Assembly: GCA_023423335.1 (NCBI GenBank)
Contig: JAFAFU010000064.1
Span: 1 to 64,000, forward strand
From: Bacillota bacterium
GTDB lineage: Bacteria; Bacillota; Clostridia; Lachnospirales; Lachnospiraceae
DNA length: 64,000 nt
Direction of reading: 5' to 3'
Below, piece by piece: positions 40,654 through 50,502 of this stretch. The position numbers and the translations under genes are program-made. Below the pieces are notes generated by a model. It saw only the letters and a program-made list of their open reading frames with translations. It was not told the origin of the DNA and did no database searches. How positions within the stretch are numbered: position 1 is the first letter of the stretch; each line of letters starts with the position of its first letter.

Positions 40654-42549
40654 ATGGGGAATAAGAACAGCAGGGGTAAAAATAACAGAATCATCCGGAA
40701 CAATATCTATATCTTGAAATTACTCGGCGGCATATGCAGGGAACGGGTCATACATACGGCTATTATCAGGATTGTATATTACTTTGAATGGATTTTCTAC
40801 AGCGGATTTTTTATCCGGTTTGTCATTAATTCCGTTGAAACGAATCAGAGCTTTGGCAGAATCATGATTTTTTTAATTGTCACAATTTTGGTGTTCTGTT
40901 CCTTATCCGTTTACTTTAATTATTATGAATACGGGGTAAAGCCTCTGACGGATACGGTCATTTATAAAAGCTTATACCGGAAATTATACAAAAAGGCAAT
41001 GAACGTAGAGCTGGAATGCTTTGAAAACAGCGAATTTTATAATAAATACACGATGGCCCTGGAAAGTGCCAATGATAAAGTGATAGCCACCAATGATAAT
41101 ATCTGGTCCATTGTATCCGGCGGTATCGCAGCGGTAATATCCTTTGCCGTTATGTACGAAATTGACCAGTATGCCATATTATTTGTCATCTTCCCGATTA
41201 TCGGAAATTTTGTATTCGGAGCAATTCTGAACAGGATAACCTATCGTCTTTACGAGGATCAGACCCCGTATAACCGGAAAGCCGAGTACGTCAACCGAGT
41301 AATCCACCTGTCGGATTACGCGAAGGAGGTCCGGCTGACCAACGTATTCCGGCTTATGATGAGAAAATACCAGGAGGCGACACAGGGTAAAATTGACCAG
41401 GTCAGAAAATATTCGGTCAAAGGAATCTTTGCCAACTGGTTTCACCAGATGTTTACCTTTACGATTACCTTCGAAGGAGTTCTGCTATACGGAGCCTTCC
41501 GGACCATTGTAACGAAAAGCATGCTGCTGTCGGAATATGCGGTATTGAGCAGCTTTATGGTTTCTACCACCTGGATTTTGATCGGCTTCTCCACCTCCCT
41601 GATTGAAAGCTATAAGAATAGCCTCTTTATCGAGAACCTGCGTAAATTCCTGGAATATGAGCCGGTGATCCCCGAGGATTACGACGGAATAATTCCGGAA
41701 GGCAATATCAGCTCGGTTGAATTTAAGAACGTAAGCTTCGGCTATACGGAAGATAAGCCGATTATTAAAAATCTTTCCTTTACGGTACAGGGGGGGAATT
41801 CCATTGCTTTGGTGGGACATAACGGTGCGGGAAAATCAACGATCATCAAATTGATCTTTCGCTTCTATGACCCTACCGAAGGAGAAATCCATGTAAACGG
41901 AAGAAATATAAAGGAGTATAATCTGCGGGCATACCGGAAGCTTTTTTCCGCGGCCTTCCAGGATTATAAGATCTTTGCCATGAGTGTCAGAGAAAATGTA
42001 CTGATGAGAAAGGCCTCGGAAGCAGACGATGAAATCGTAATCGACGCCTTGACGAAAGCGGGGGTCTATGACAAGATTATGACCCTTCCTAAGGGCCTGG
42101 ATACGGTGTTAACCAGAGAGTTTGACGAGGAAGGCTCCGTACTGTCCGGCGGGCAATATCAGAAGATTGTAGTGGCCAGGGCATTTGTAGATAATGCGCC
42201 GATCAAGATTTTTGATGAACCCTCCAGTGCTCTGGACCCGATTGCGGAATATGAGCTGTTTGAAAGTATTATGCAGGACAGCAGGGACAAAACCATGATC
42301 TTTATTTCCCATAGACTGTCCTCCGTCCAGAATGCGGATATGGTATTTATGCTGGAGCAGGGTGAAATTATCGAGCAGGGGACGCACAGATCCTTAATGA
42401 AGCTGGGGGGAGCCTATGCGGATATGTATAAGAAGCAGGCGGAGAATTATCTGGCGACGGACAGCTACCAGGAGGTTGGCAGCTCCCGGAACGAATATTC
42501 GGGCAGTATCTTTTCAGGCCGGGCAGGCAGTGGGGAGGTGTCGGTATGA
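40654..42549 (+). CDS. ABC exporter, half-transporter 1 (TMD-NBD)
   Basis: The start at 40654 is chosen because GGGGG lies before it; an ATG at 40642 is inside the ribosome site. The 631-residue protein has an N-terminal six-helix exporter domain and a C-terminal ATPase with Walker A VGHNGAGKST, signature LSGGQYQK, Walker B IKIFDEPSSALDP and switch His FISHRLSS. It forms a heterodimer with the protein encoded next (four-base overlap). The substrate is unknown; a peptide or lipid-like compound is common for such pairs. Confidence 0.88.
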   Translation: MGNKNSRGKNNRIIRNNIYILKLLGGICRERVIHTAIIRIVYYFEWIFYSGFFIRFVINSVETNQSFGRIMIFLIVTILVFCSLSVYFNYYEYGVKPLTDTVIYKSLYRKLYKKAMNVELECFENSEFYNKYTMALESANDKVIATNDNIWSIVSGGIAAVISFAVMYEIDQYAILFVIFPIIGNFVFGAILNRITYRLYEDQTPYNRKAEYVNRVIHLSDYAKEVRLTNVFRLMMRKYQEATQGKIDQVRKYSVKGIFANWFHQMFTFTITFEGVLLYGAFRTIVTKSMLLSEYAVLSSFMVSTTWILIGFSTSLIESYKNSLFIENLRKFLEYEPVIPEDYDGIIPEGNISSVEFKNVSFGYTEDKPIIKNLSFTVQGGNSIALVGHNGAGKSTIIKLIFRFYDPTEGEIHVNGRNIKEYNLRAYRKLFSAAFQDYKIFAMSVRENVLMRKASEADDEIVIDALTKAGVYDKIMTLPKGLDTVLTREFDEEGSVLSGGQYQKIVVARAFVDNAPIKIFDEPSSALDPIAEYELFESIMQDSRDKTMIFISHRLSSVQNADMVFMLEQGEIIEQGTHRSLMKLGGAYADMYKKQAENYLATDSYQEVGSSRNEYSGSIFSGRAGSGEVSV

Positions 42550-44405
42550 ACATAACCCCGAAACGTAAGCAAAGCCTGAAGCAGATTTTATCGAACCAAT
42601 GGTTTATGATCCGGCTATGCTTTGGTTCAACACCGTTTTTTATGTGCTTTTTGATCTTTGAAGCAGTCAAGCTGCAGATATCCATATTTTTTGAGCATAC
42701 GATCGGAATCCGGTATGTTTTATATACGGCGGAAACCGGAGGGCCCTTTGTTCATGCGTTGATGTATCTGGTGATTATCGCAATTGCCATTGAGATATCC
42801 TCCATGTGTACAGCTATCTTTGTCCAGCACGTCTCCTTAAGGCAGAAGCCGAGGCTTTATAAAGCATTGAAGGAACAATTATATGCGAAAGCGAAGGAGC
42901 TGGATTTATCCTGCTATGATGATCCGGCTTATTACAATGATTTTGTGCTTACCGTATCCGAAGCGGAAAAAAGCCTGGACCGTTTTCTGGAGCTGGTCGG
43001 TCAGTTATCTACCGGTATAACGGTATTTGTTTCCTCCGGCATTTTTATATTTACTCAGGATGCCTGGGGTCCGGTCTTTGTATTGATATCCTTTATTTTA
43101 TCGTTTACAGGGGCCCAGAAAATAAACAAGCTGAACTTTAAAATCCGGCTGCTGAAAAATCCGGTTGAGAGGAGACGGGCATACAACCACAGGGTATTTT
43201 ATTTGAACGAATATGCCAAGGAATTACGCTTAAAGCCCGCTGTCTCCGAAATCTTATATGAGGATTTTGACCGGACCAATGATGAAATATATGATATAAC
43301 AAAAAAACATGTAAAAAAGCTCTGTCTGTTGGGTTTTTTTAAGGATTATCTGGCGAAGGACTTTATTACGGACGGTCTGTACTCCATCTACCTGATCTAC
43401 CGGACCGCTGTATTGCGTGCGATATCCTACAGTACCATGGCAGTTTTATTTAATACCATCGGCAGATGCAGAAGATCCATGAATATGGTGGCGGAGCTGT
43501 TTCCCATGGCGGCTGAAAACAGCCTGTATATTGATAAAATAAGGGCTTTCTTGTCCTATGAAGCCACGATTAAGAGCCCCAACAGCCTGCTGCCTCCGGG
43601 AGAGCCGAAAACCCTGGAGCTTCGAAATGTATCCTTTGCCTATAATGATAAGGACGGAAATATCCTTAAAAATATTAGTATGACGGTACAGCCCAATGAG
43701 AAAATAGCCCTGGTCGGCTATAACGGAGCAGGTAAAACCACCTTAATCAAGCTGATTATGAGGCTGTACGATACGACGGAGGGAGATATCTATTACAATA
43801 ATGTTAATATCAGGGATTATGATGTGGATGCCTACCGGGAAAAAATCGGAGCAGTGTTCCAGGATTTTAAGATTTATGCGGCAACACTGAAAGAGAATGT
43901 CTTATTGGATTGCTGTGAACATATCGCGGGAAGTGCGGAAGTGATCAGTATACGGGATATCCAGGACAGACATACGGATAAGCAGGTGAGAGCCGCCCTG
44001 GAAGAAAGCGGGTTCGGCGAGCGGCTGGCGGCACTGAAGGACGGACTGGATACCCCTCTTTCCACGGAGTTTGAGGAAAACGGGATCAGCCTTTCCGGCG
44101 GTGAAAGCCAAAAGGTTGCAATCGCAAGGGTCTTCTACAGGGATGCGGACCTGATTATTCTGGATGAGCCCTCCAGTGCACTGGATCCGGTTGCGGAATA
44201 TAACCTGAACAAGGCCATGCATAAGATGGCCCTGGAGCGATCGGTCATCTATATATCCCATCGCCTTTCCACAACCAGGGATGCAGACCGCATCTATATG
44301 CTGGAAAGCGGTTCCATTATAGAATCGGGGACGCACCGGGAGCTTCTGGACCTGGACGGACAGTATGCACGGATGTGGAATGCACAGGCAGGAAGGTACC
44401 GGTAA
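42546..44405 (+). CDS. ABC exporter, half-transporter 2 (TMD-NBD)
   Basis: This 619-residue partner has the same layout: Walker A VGYNGAGKTT, signature LSGGESQK, Walker B LIILDEPSSALDP, and switch His in YISHRLST. Both ATP sites look catalytically complete, unlike exporters in which one site is degenerate. An insert of about 15 residues lies before the signature (HIAGSAEVISIRDIQDRH region). The AraC-type gene that follows may regulate the pair. Confidence 0.88.
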   Translation: MNITPKRKQSLKQILSNQWFMIRLCFGSTPFFMCFLIFEAVKLQISIFFEHTIGIRYVLYTAETGGPFVHALMYLVIIAIAIEISSMCTAIFVQHVSLRQKPRLYKALKEQLYAKAKELDLSCYDDPAYYNDFVLTVSEAEKSLDRFLELVGQLSTGITVFVSSGIFIFTQDAWGPVFVLISFILSFTGAQKINKLNFKIRLLKNPVERRRAYNHRVFYLNEYAKELRLKPAVSEILYEDFDRTNDEIYDITKKHVKKLCLLGFFKDYLAKDFITDGLYSIYLIYRTAVLRAISYSTMAVLFNTIGRCRRSMNMVAELFPMAAENSLYIDKIRAFLSYEATIKSPNSLLPPGEPKTLELRNVSFAYNDKDGNILKNISMTVQPNEKIALVGYNGAGKTTLIKLIMRLYDTTEGDIYYNNVNIRDYDVDAYREKIGAVFQDFKIYAATLKENVLLDCCEHIAGSAEVISIRDIQDRHTDKQVRAALEESGFGERLAALKDGLDTPLSTEFEENGISLSGGESQKVAIARVFYRDADLIILDEPSSALDPVAEYNLNKAMHKMALERSVIYISHRLSTTRDADRIYMLESGSIIESGTHRELLDLDGQYARMWNAQAGRYR

Positions 44406-44514
44406 TATTCCGGGGACAAATAAAACTTGGAATTATTTATAAATTGTAATAGAATATAATTATGGACTTAAAACAAGTAATTCACGATTGATAGGAGAGA
44501 GGGGAGCTTAACTA

Positions 44515-45393
44515 TTGGGTGATATTATTAAGGGAAAGCATGAGATTTTGGATTACCACGGAGGATTTAAAATCCGGATATTAATGAATAAGGAATATGA
44601 AGATTATTCGCAGCACTGGCATAGCGATGCCGAAATCGTCATGCCTATTGAAAACTGCCAGAAAGTAATTGTTAATGAAGCGGTATACCAGCTGGAAACA
44701 GATGATATTATCGTTATTCCCCCGGGAGAGCTCCATCAATTATTTCCGCAGCATTCCGGGAACCGGATCATAGTGCAGTTTGAGGGTACCTTGTTTGATA
44801 ATCTGAGCGGTTTCAAAACGGCCCTGGATATCTTCCGGCCCTGCATGACCGTTACACCTTCCTCTACGCCCGATATCCATAAATTATTATCGACACTGGT
44901 CCGGAATATAACTTCAGAATACTATTCCGCCCTGCCCTTCAGAGAAGCATCCCTGTATTCCTACCTTATCCGTTTCTTCACCGTACTGGGCAGAAACCGC
45001 ATAAATAAAAATAATGACCTAATAAATATTAAGAGCTCAAAGCAGCAGGACAACATAAATCAGTTTATCTATGTATGCAATTATATTAATGACCATTGCA
45101 CCGAAAATATAAAAATAGAGGAAATTGCGCACATTGCCGGCTTCAGTAAATATCATTTTGCCCGGCTTTTCAAGCAGGTCATGAATATATCCTGGTATGA
45201 CTATATGATTAACTGCAGGGTCAAAAATGCCGAGAAGCTGCTCTCCGATCCGGAACTCTCTATCATGCAGGTTGCCATGAAAGCGGGCTTTTGCAGCCTT
45301 GCGACGTTTAACCGCGTGTTTAAAGTGAAAAACTGCTGCACGCCGACGGAATACAGGCTGAACAAATTATTAAGCGTTCGGTCAATTTCATAA
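44515..45393 (+). CDS. AraC-family transcriptional regulator
   Basis: The TTG at 44515 is used because GAGAGGGGAGC precedes it and no suitable ATG is near. The 292-residue protein has an N-terminal cupin-like ligand domain (HWHSDAEIVMPIENC, then IIVIPPGELHQLFP). The C-terminal domain has two helix-turn-helix units, IKIEEIAHIAGFSKYHFARLF and LSIMQVAMKAGFCSLATFNRVF. It lies directly upstream of a sugar importer and probably activates it in response to a sugar. Confidence 0.9.
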   Translation: MGDIIKGKHEILDYHGGFKIRILMNKEYEDYSQHWHSDAEIVMPIENCQKVIVNEAVYQLETDDIIVIPPGELHQLFPQHSGNRIIVQFEGTLFDNLSGFKTALDIFRPCMTVTPSSTPDIHKLLSTLVRNITSEYYSALPFREASLYSYLIRFFTVLGRNRINKNNDLINIKSSKQQDNINQFIYVCNYINDHCTENIKIEEIAHIAGFSKYHFARLFKQVMNISWYDYMINCRVKNAEKLLSDPELSIMQVAMKAGFCSLATFNRVFKVKNCCTPTEYRLNKLLSVRSIS

Positions 45394-45582
45394 TGTAATT
45401 AGAAATTGCAATTTCATCAAATTAGATAAAATTCCCCGCTATAACAGGAGGTATCATTTGATTTATTATTAAATATCACTAATGTAATCGGTAAAATCCT
45501 GTTTTCTGCCTGCAAAACGGCAAGGAATAACTGCCGATACCCCTAAAATATATATATTATATACAAAAAATAATTACATTAG
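45391..45582. promoter_or_regulatory. TAATGTAAT elements in the AraC-importer gap, candidate regulator sites
   Basis: The sequence TAATGTAAT occurs at 45391-45399 (across the AraC stop) and CTAATGTAAT at 45479-45488, with an inverted copy ATTACATTAG at 45573-45582. A TATAAT-like -10 lies near 45641 and has no good -35, as expected for an activated promoter. The rest of this 319-base gap is AT-rich with no gene. Confidence 0.45.
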
Positions 45583-45712
45583 CAATATTTGATGACAAGA
45601 TAGCAAAAAATGAGAAGCTTGTCTGGAAATTAATTGATATAATACTAATGTTCTTTGTGCATAATTGTACATTATACACAAAGATATACAAAAATTGAGG
45701 AGGGGTAGTAAC

Positions 45713-47146
45713 ATGAAACGTATTATTGCTTTATTACTTGCCTGCATATTCCTGATGTCACTGGCATTTACAGGATGCGGCAAAAATGACGACAAAGACT
45801 CAGGCACAACACCGACAAAGGCACCTGCCGGCGACACCGGCACGGATGATCCCGCACCTGCCGAGGATGTAACTGATGATCCTAGCGTTAAGGTTCTTAA
45901 CGTATGGTCATTCACAGAAGAAGTTCCCAACATGCTGAATAAGTATAAGGAACTTCATCCTGATTTCCCTTATGAAATCAAGACCACTGTTATCGCTACC
46001 ACAGAGGGTGCTTACCAGCCCGCACTTGACCAGGCATTGGCAGGCGGCGGTGCAGATGCACCGGACATCTACTGTGCAGAGGCGGCATTCGTACTTAAGT
46101 ACACACAGGGCGATGCTTATCAGTATGCTGCTTCCTACAAGGATCTCGGCATTGATGTAGACAAACTCCTGGTAGAGTCTGAAATCGCTCCGTATACCGT
46201 TGAAATCGGAACAACTCCCGATGGCAACCTGGTAGGCCTTGGATATCAGGCTACCGGCGGCGCATTCATCTATCGCCGTTCCATCGCGAAGGATGTTTGG
46301 GGCACGGATGATCCGGCTACAATCAAAGATAAGGTTGGTCCCGGCTGGGATAAGTTCTTCGCAGCAGCAGCAGAGTTAAAGGCTAAGGGCTATGGTATCG
46401 TATCCGGCGACGGCGATATCTGGCATGCAATCGAGAACAGCTCCGAGCAGGGCTGGATCGTTGACGGCAAGCTCAATCTTGATCCTAAGCGTGAGGCTTT
46501 CTTAGATCTTTCCAAGCAGCTTAAGGATAATGGATATCACAATGATACTCAGGACTGGAATGATGCCTGGTTTGCAGATATGAAGGGTGCTGGCGAACAG
46601 CAGATCTTAGGTTTCTTCGGACCTGCATGGTTAATCAACTATGTTATGGCTGGTAACTCCGGCAGCGACAATCAGGTTATCGGCGAAGGCACCTTTGGTG
46701 ACTGGGCAGTTTGCGAACCTCCGGTAGGCTTCTTCTGGGGCGGCACATGGGTACTTGCCAACAAGGATACCAAGCTTAAGAAGACGGTTGGCGATATCAT
46801 TGAGTGGATCACTCTTGACAGTTCCGAAACAGGTCTCCAGTACTTCTGGGCTAACGGAACAATGGAAGAAGGCAAAGTTGGCACAAAGGATGCGGTTGCT
46901 TCCGGTGCCGTTATGGCGAAGTCCGATGGTTCTATTGATTTCCTTAATGGACAGAATATGTTTGAAGCATTTATTCCTGCCGGCGAATTTGCAAATGGTA
47001 AGAATCTTACTCAGTATGACGAAACCATTAACAGCACCTGGCGTGGTCAGGTACGTGAGTACACCGCTGGTAATAAGACACGTGAACAGGCTATCGCTGA
47101 TTTCAAGCAGATCATAGCTGATACCCTTGACGTAGTAGTAGAATAA
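45713..47146 (+). CDS. Carbohydrate ABC transporter substrate-binding lipoprotein
   Basis: The start at 45713 follows GAGGAGGGG. The 477-residue product has a lipoprotein signal (lipobox FTGC), an acidic linker and a family 1 solute-binding domain: VLNVWSFTEEVPNMLNKYKELHP near the start, ADAPDIYCAEAAF, and the ligand-cleft region GFFGPAWLINYV. It should deliver an oligosaccharide to the two permeases downstream. Frequent GGC, CTT and ATC codons suggest high expression. A GC-rich hairpin lies after its stop. Confidence 0.92.
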   Translation: MKRIIALLLACIFLMSLAFTGCGKNDDKDSGTTPTKAPAGDTGTDDPAPAEDVTDDPSVKVLNVWSFTEEVPNMLNKYKELHPDFPYEIKTTVIATTEGAYQPALDQALAGGGADAPDIYCAEAAFVLKYTQGDAYQYAASYKDLGIDVDKLLVESEIAPYTVEIGTTPDGNLVGLGYQATGGAFIYRRSIAKDVWGTDDPATIKDKVGPGWDKFFAAAAELKAKGYGIVSGDGDIWHAIENSSEQGWIVDGKLNLDPKREAFLDLSKQLKDNGYHNDTQDWNDAWFADMKGAGEQQILGFFGPAWLINYVMAGNSGSDNQVIGEGTFGDWAVCEPPVGFFWGGTWVLANKDTKLKKTVGDIIEWITLDSSETGLQYFWANGTMEEGKVGTKDAVASGAVMAKSDGSIDFLNGQNMFEAFIPAGEFANGKNLTQYDETINSTWRGQVREYTAGNKTREQAIADFKQIIADTLDVVVE

Positions 47147-47161
47147 TTTGACCTAAGATAT

Positions 47162-47191
47162 GGGGCGGGCGGTTGCCTTATCGCCCGCCCC
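47162..47191 (+). other. GC-rich intercistronic stem-loop after the binding-protein gene
   Basis: A perfect 10-bp stem GGGGCGGGCG / CGCCCGCCCC with a 10-nt loop has no T run after it. It is typical of hairpins that protect the 3' end of an abundant binding-protein message and reduce read-through into the permease genes. Confidence 0.7.
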
Positions 47192-47244
47192 TATATTATG
47201 TGCGAAGGCAAAAATAATTTTACATTTACCGGAGGTGAACGCTT

Positions 47245-48222
47245 ATGAGACGCAAGGGTGTTAGTTACGCGAAGTATGGTTATATCTTTTGTATACCTTT
47301 TGTACTTGCGTACATTATTTTTTCGTTATATCCCACTTTATTTACCGCCACAATAGGCTTTACCGATTTTAAGGGCTTTGGAAAAACAGATTTTAATTTT
47401 TTAAAGGAACCTTTTGGAAATTTTAAACTGATTCTTAATAACGCATCGTTTAAAAAATCCTTGGGAAACACGGTAATTCTATGGGTGGTCAATTTCATAC
47501 CGCAGATTTTGCTTGCGCTTTTGCTCGCTGCCTGGTTTACCGGTCGTCATAAGATTAAGGGTCAGGGCTTTTTTAAAGTCATGTTTTATATGCCGAACAT
47601 CATTACGGCTGCTACTATTGCGATATTATTCAGCACCTTATTCGGATATCCGATGGGACCGGTCAACGATTTGTTTAAGACGCTTGGCTGGAGTGACGGA
47701 CCGATCAATTTCTCCCTTCAGAAATGGACAGCCAGGGGGATCATATCCTTCATACAATTCTGGGCGTGGTATGGTCAGACGATGATTGTATTGATTGCAG
47801 GTATCTTAGGCATCAATCCCGAGCTTTTTGAGGCTGCGGAAATTGACGGTGCGACCAGCAGACAGACCTTCTTCCATGTGACGCTTCCGAACATGCGGAC
47901 GATTATGATATTTACGCTGGTAACCAGTATGATCGGCGGGTTACAGATGTTTGATATTCCAAGGATGTTATGGAATGGCGGTCCGGATCAGGCCACGACT
48001 ACGGCCAGCCTGTTTATTTACAATCAGGCCTTCAGCGGAAGCTATATGTATAATCGGGCAGCTGCTGCCAGTATGATTATGTTTATTATCATATCCATAT
48101 TGTCTGTTATTATATTCTATCTGATGAGGGACAAGTATGCGTCAAAGCAAAGGAAGATTGAGAAAAGGGTAATAAGATCTAACAAAAAGGCTGATAAGGC
48201 GGCAAGGAGGGCGGCAGTATGA
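47245..48222 (+). CDS. MalF-type sugar ABC permease
   Basis: This 325-residue permease starts after GGAGGTG. It has six to seven membrane segments and the EAA loop EAAEIDGATSRQTFFHVTLPNMR (residues about 193-215). It forms a heterodimer with the next gene product. No ATPase gene is present, so a shared MsmX/UgpC-type ATPase encoded elsewhere is expected. Confidence 0.93.
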   Translation: MRRKGVSYAKYGYIFCIPFVLAYIIFSLYPTLFTATIGFTDFKGFGKTDFNFLKEPFGNFKLILNNASFKKSLGNTVILWVVNFIPQILLALLLAAWFTGRHKIKGQGFFKVMFYMPNIITAATIAILFSTLFGYPMGPVNDLFKTLGWSDGPINFSLQKWTARGIISFIQFWAWYGQTMIVLIAGILGINPELFEAAEIDGATSRQTFFHVTLPNMRTIMIFTLVTSMIGGLQMFDIPRMLWNGGPDQATTTASLFIYNQAFSGSYMYNRAAAASMIMFIIISILSVIIFYLMRDKYASKQRKIEKRVIRSNKKADKAARRAAV

Positions 48223-49061
48223 ACAATAGTGTAGCCCGGAAGATATCAAAAACATTGATCTACGTAGTTTGCATTTTTCTGGTAATTTTAAGTATTTTAC
48301 CATTCTGGATTATGATAATGAATGCAACCCGCGGAACCTTTGAGATACAGCAGCATGCCATATCCCTGATACCTTCGAATTTCCTAAAGAGTAACTTGAA
48401 CGTACTGCTTGGTAAGAGCTTTAATCCAATCACAGGCTTTATCAACTCAATGATCATCTCCACAGGTGCTACCGCTTGTGCGGTATATTTCTCATCTTTA
48501 ACTGCATATGGTTTAACCGTGTATGACTGGAGATTACGTAAGCCCTTTTTTACCTTTATTTTGGCTGTAATGATGATTCCTGCACAGACTACAATTATTG
48601 GATTTTATCAGTTTATCTATCGGATTCATATGACAAATAATTTTCTGCCGCTGATTCTGCCATCAATTGCCGCGCCTGCCATGGTGTTCTTTATGAGGCA
48701 GTATCTGCTTGCAACACTGCAGATTGATATTGTTAATTCATCCCGTATTGATGGTGCCGGTGAATTTTACACCTTCAACAGGATCATTTTACCTATCATG
48801 AAGCCTGCAATAGCGACACAGGCAATCTTTTCCTTCGTAGGAAGCTGGAACAGTCTGTTTCTGCCGTTGATATTACTGACAGACAGTGATAAATTTACGA
48901 TGCCGATTATGGTCAGCTTGCTTAGGGGCGATATATACCGAACCGAATACGGTGCGGTATATTTAGGACTGACATTGACGGTGCTGCCGCTGTTTATTGT
49001 ATATTTCCTGTTATCGAAGTATATTATAGCCGGTGTGGCATTAGGCGGTGTGAAGGAATAA
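48219..49061 (+). CDS. MalG-type sugar ABC permease
   Basis: This 280-residue permease overlaps the previous gene (ATGA). It has six membrane segments and the EAA loop variant SSRIDGAGEFYTFNRIILPIMKPA. It completes the membrane part of the sugar importer. A terminator follows. Confidence 0.93.
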   Translation: MNNSVARKISKTLIYVVCIFLVILSILPFWIMIMNATRGTFEIQQHAISLIPSNFLKSNLNVLLGKSFNPITGFINSMIISTGATACAVYFSSLTAYGLTVYDWRLRKPFFTFILAVMMIPAQTTIIGFYQFIYRIHMTNNFLPLILPSIAAPAMVFFMRQYLLATLQIDIVNSSRIDGAGEFYTFNRIILPIMKPAIATQAIFSFVGSWNSLFLPLILLTDSDKFTMPIMVSLLRGDIYRTEYGAVYLGLTLTVLPLFIVYFLLSKYIIAGVALGGVKE

Positions 49062-49122
49062 ACAAAAACGCAGACAATACACATATACAGAGGAAATAAG
49101 TTATCTAACTGATATAAATAAA

Positions 49123-49156
49123 GGGTGGGATTCAAAGGAATCTCACCCTGTTTTTA
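49123..49156 (+). terminator. Terminator of the sugar-importer operon
   Basis: Stem GGGTGGGATTC / GAATCTCACCC with a 4-nt loop, then TGTTTTTA. Confidence 0.85.
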
Positions 49157-49181
49157 TAGTTAGCCCGGTATTGCTGCAGAT

Positions 49182-50336
49182 TTAAAAAAGATTTCTTATC
49201 ATACCGGTGCCTGCAACTATGGTCCCAATGGAGGCACCGATATTTGACATAATAATAACCAGAATTATTTTTAAAAAGCGGTTTTTCAGTAAGCCTTTAA
49301 GGCTTGTTATGTCTGTCTGGACATTTTGAATGTCCTTCACCGTAGGCTTTTTTATCGTGGCTTCTACTAAGCCTGCGAACCATCCGCAGGCAAGCAGCGG
49401 GTGAAGTGTCGTCAGGGGTGCGGCTGCAAAGGAAGTAAGAATGCTCAGAGGATGTCCTAGCGCCAGGGCTGTAAACAAAGCCGCTAAGGCACCGGTCCAC
49501 AAAATCCATGCGGATATTTGCTGCAAACCGGTCTGTATGTTTAAGATAAAGGAATAAATAAAAAGTCCGGTTATCATCGCCGGAATAATCCACCCTGCCA
49601 GCCGTGATAGGACACTTTTCGGCGGAATGACGGAAATCTCCTCAAGATTTTGTTCCAGATAGATTTCTTTCTTTATTCCGGGAACATGAGCGCCCCCCAA
49701 TACCGCAACAATTTTTGGTCCGGGAGCGGTTTTGATTTTTGATGCCAGGTATTGATCACGTTCGCTGATGAGGATTTGTCCGACTTTTGGAAATTCCTTC
49801 TTCATACCTATCAATGCAGACTCCAGCATATCCTCCTGCATCAAATCCTTTAAATCCTGATCGGAGATGTCCTCCGTATCGGAGGAGTAGAAGAAGCTGA
49901 CAAATAATTTACATTTTTCAATAAACCCTAATTTACGCCAGATGCGAAGCAGGGTTGTTTTAATATTGCGGTCAGCCAGAACCAGATTCGCGCCGATTTC
50001 CTTTGCACTTTCAATGCCCTGCAGCATTTCACCGCCAACGGGGGTATCCAATTTGGCGGCCATTCGTTTCTGGTAGGAGCCCAGGATCAGATTGGCAATC
50101 AGAAAGCCGATCTTGTGTGACTTAATGATCTTAACGATATCCGTGTTCTCCCACGCCTTAGGGTTCAGTATATTCTGGTAACGGTCTTCATCAAGCTCAA
50201 TGCAGACACTGTCCGGCCGTTCTTCGGCAATGACCTGTTTCACAAGCTCCGCACTTTCCTTAGAGACATGGGCTGTTGCAATGAGTATGATTTCTTTATC
50301 CTCATAGGCTAGTTTTGTTATGTTATTGTCATTCAT
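49182..50336 (-). CDS. TraB/PrgY-family membrane protein
   Basis: This 384-residue protein starts after ATGGAG. The N-terminal 230 residues are a TraB domain with IATAHVSKESAELVKQVI, RPDSVCIELDEDRY, QGIESAKEIGANLVLADRNIKTT and VLGGAHVPGI (conserved His and Glu). The C-terminal part has about four membrane helices. Enterococcal PrgY/TraB members limit pheromone activity, and TIKI-like relatives are metal-dependent proteases. The substrate here is unknown. Confidence 0.88.
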   Translation of the reverse strand: MNDNNITKLAYEDKEIILIATAHVSKESAELVKQVIAEERPDSVCIELDEDRYQNILNPKAWENTDIVKIIKSHKIGFLIANLILGSYQKRMAAKLDTPVGGEMLQGIESAKEIGANLVLADRNIKTTLLRIWRKLGFIEKCKLFVSFFYSSDTEDISDQDLKDLMQEDMLESALIGMKKEFPKVGQILISERDQYLASKIKTAPGPKIVAVLGGAHVPGIKKEIYLEQNLEEISVIPPKSVLSRLAGWIIPAMITGLFIYSFILNIQTGLQQISAWILWTGALAALFTALALGHPLSILTSFAAAPLTTLHPLLACGWFAGLVEATIKKPTVKDIQNVQTDITSLKGLLKNRFLKIILVIIMSNIGASIGTIVAGTGMIRNLF

Positions 50337-50378
50337 TGATTTGACTCCATCCTCAGTTAATTTTAATCATATACTGTT

Positions 50379-50406
50379 AGTATACCATTGGTGATAAACG
50401 TGTCAA
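50379..50406 (-). promoter_or_regulatory. Promoter of the TraB-family gene
   Basis: Minus strand TTGACA, 16-base spacer, TATACT. Confidence 0.7.
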
Positions 50407-50502
50407 CCAAAATAATCCGATATCACAGAAACCTGACCTGGATTGGAATGTCAAACCGCTCTGTCAAATATATTAAAGTAAATATATTATATGGGGTATG
50501 TT

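Noticed and set aside
50461..50490. Promoter for the deacetylase (TGTCAA-N17-TATTAT)
   Set aside because: The -35 match is weak and the spacing falls too close to the start; a sporulation sigma factor is equally possible, so it was not listed.
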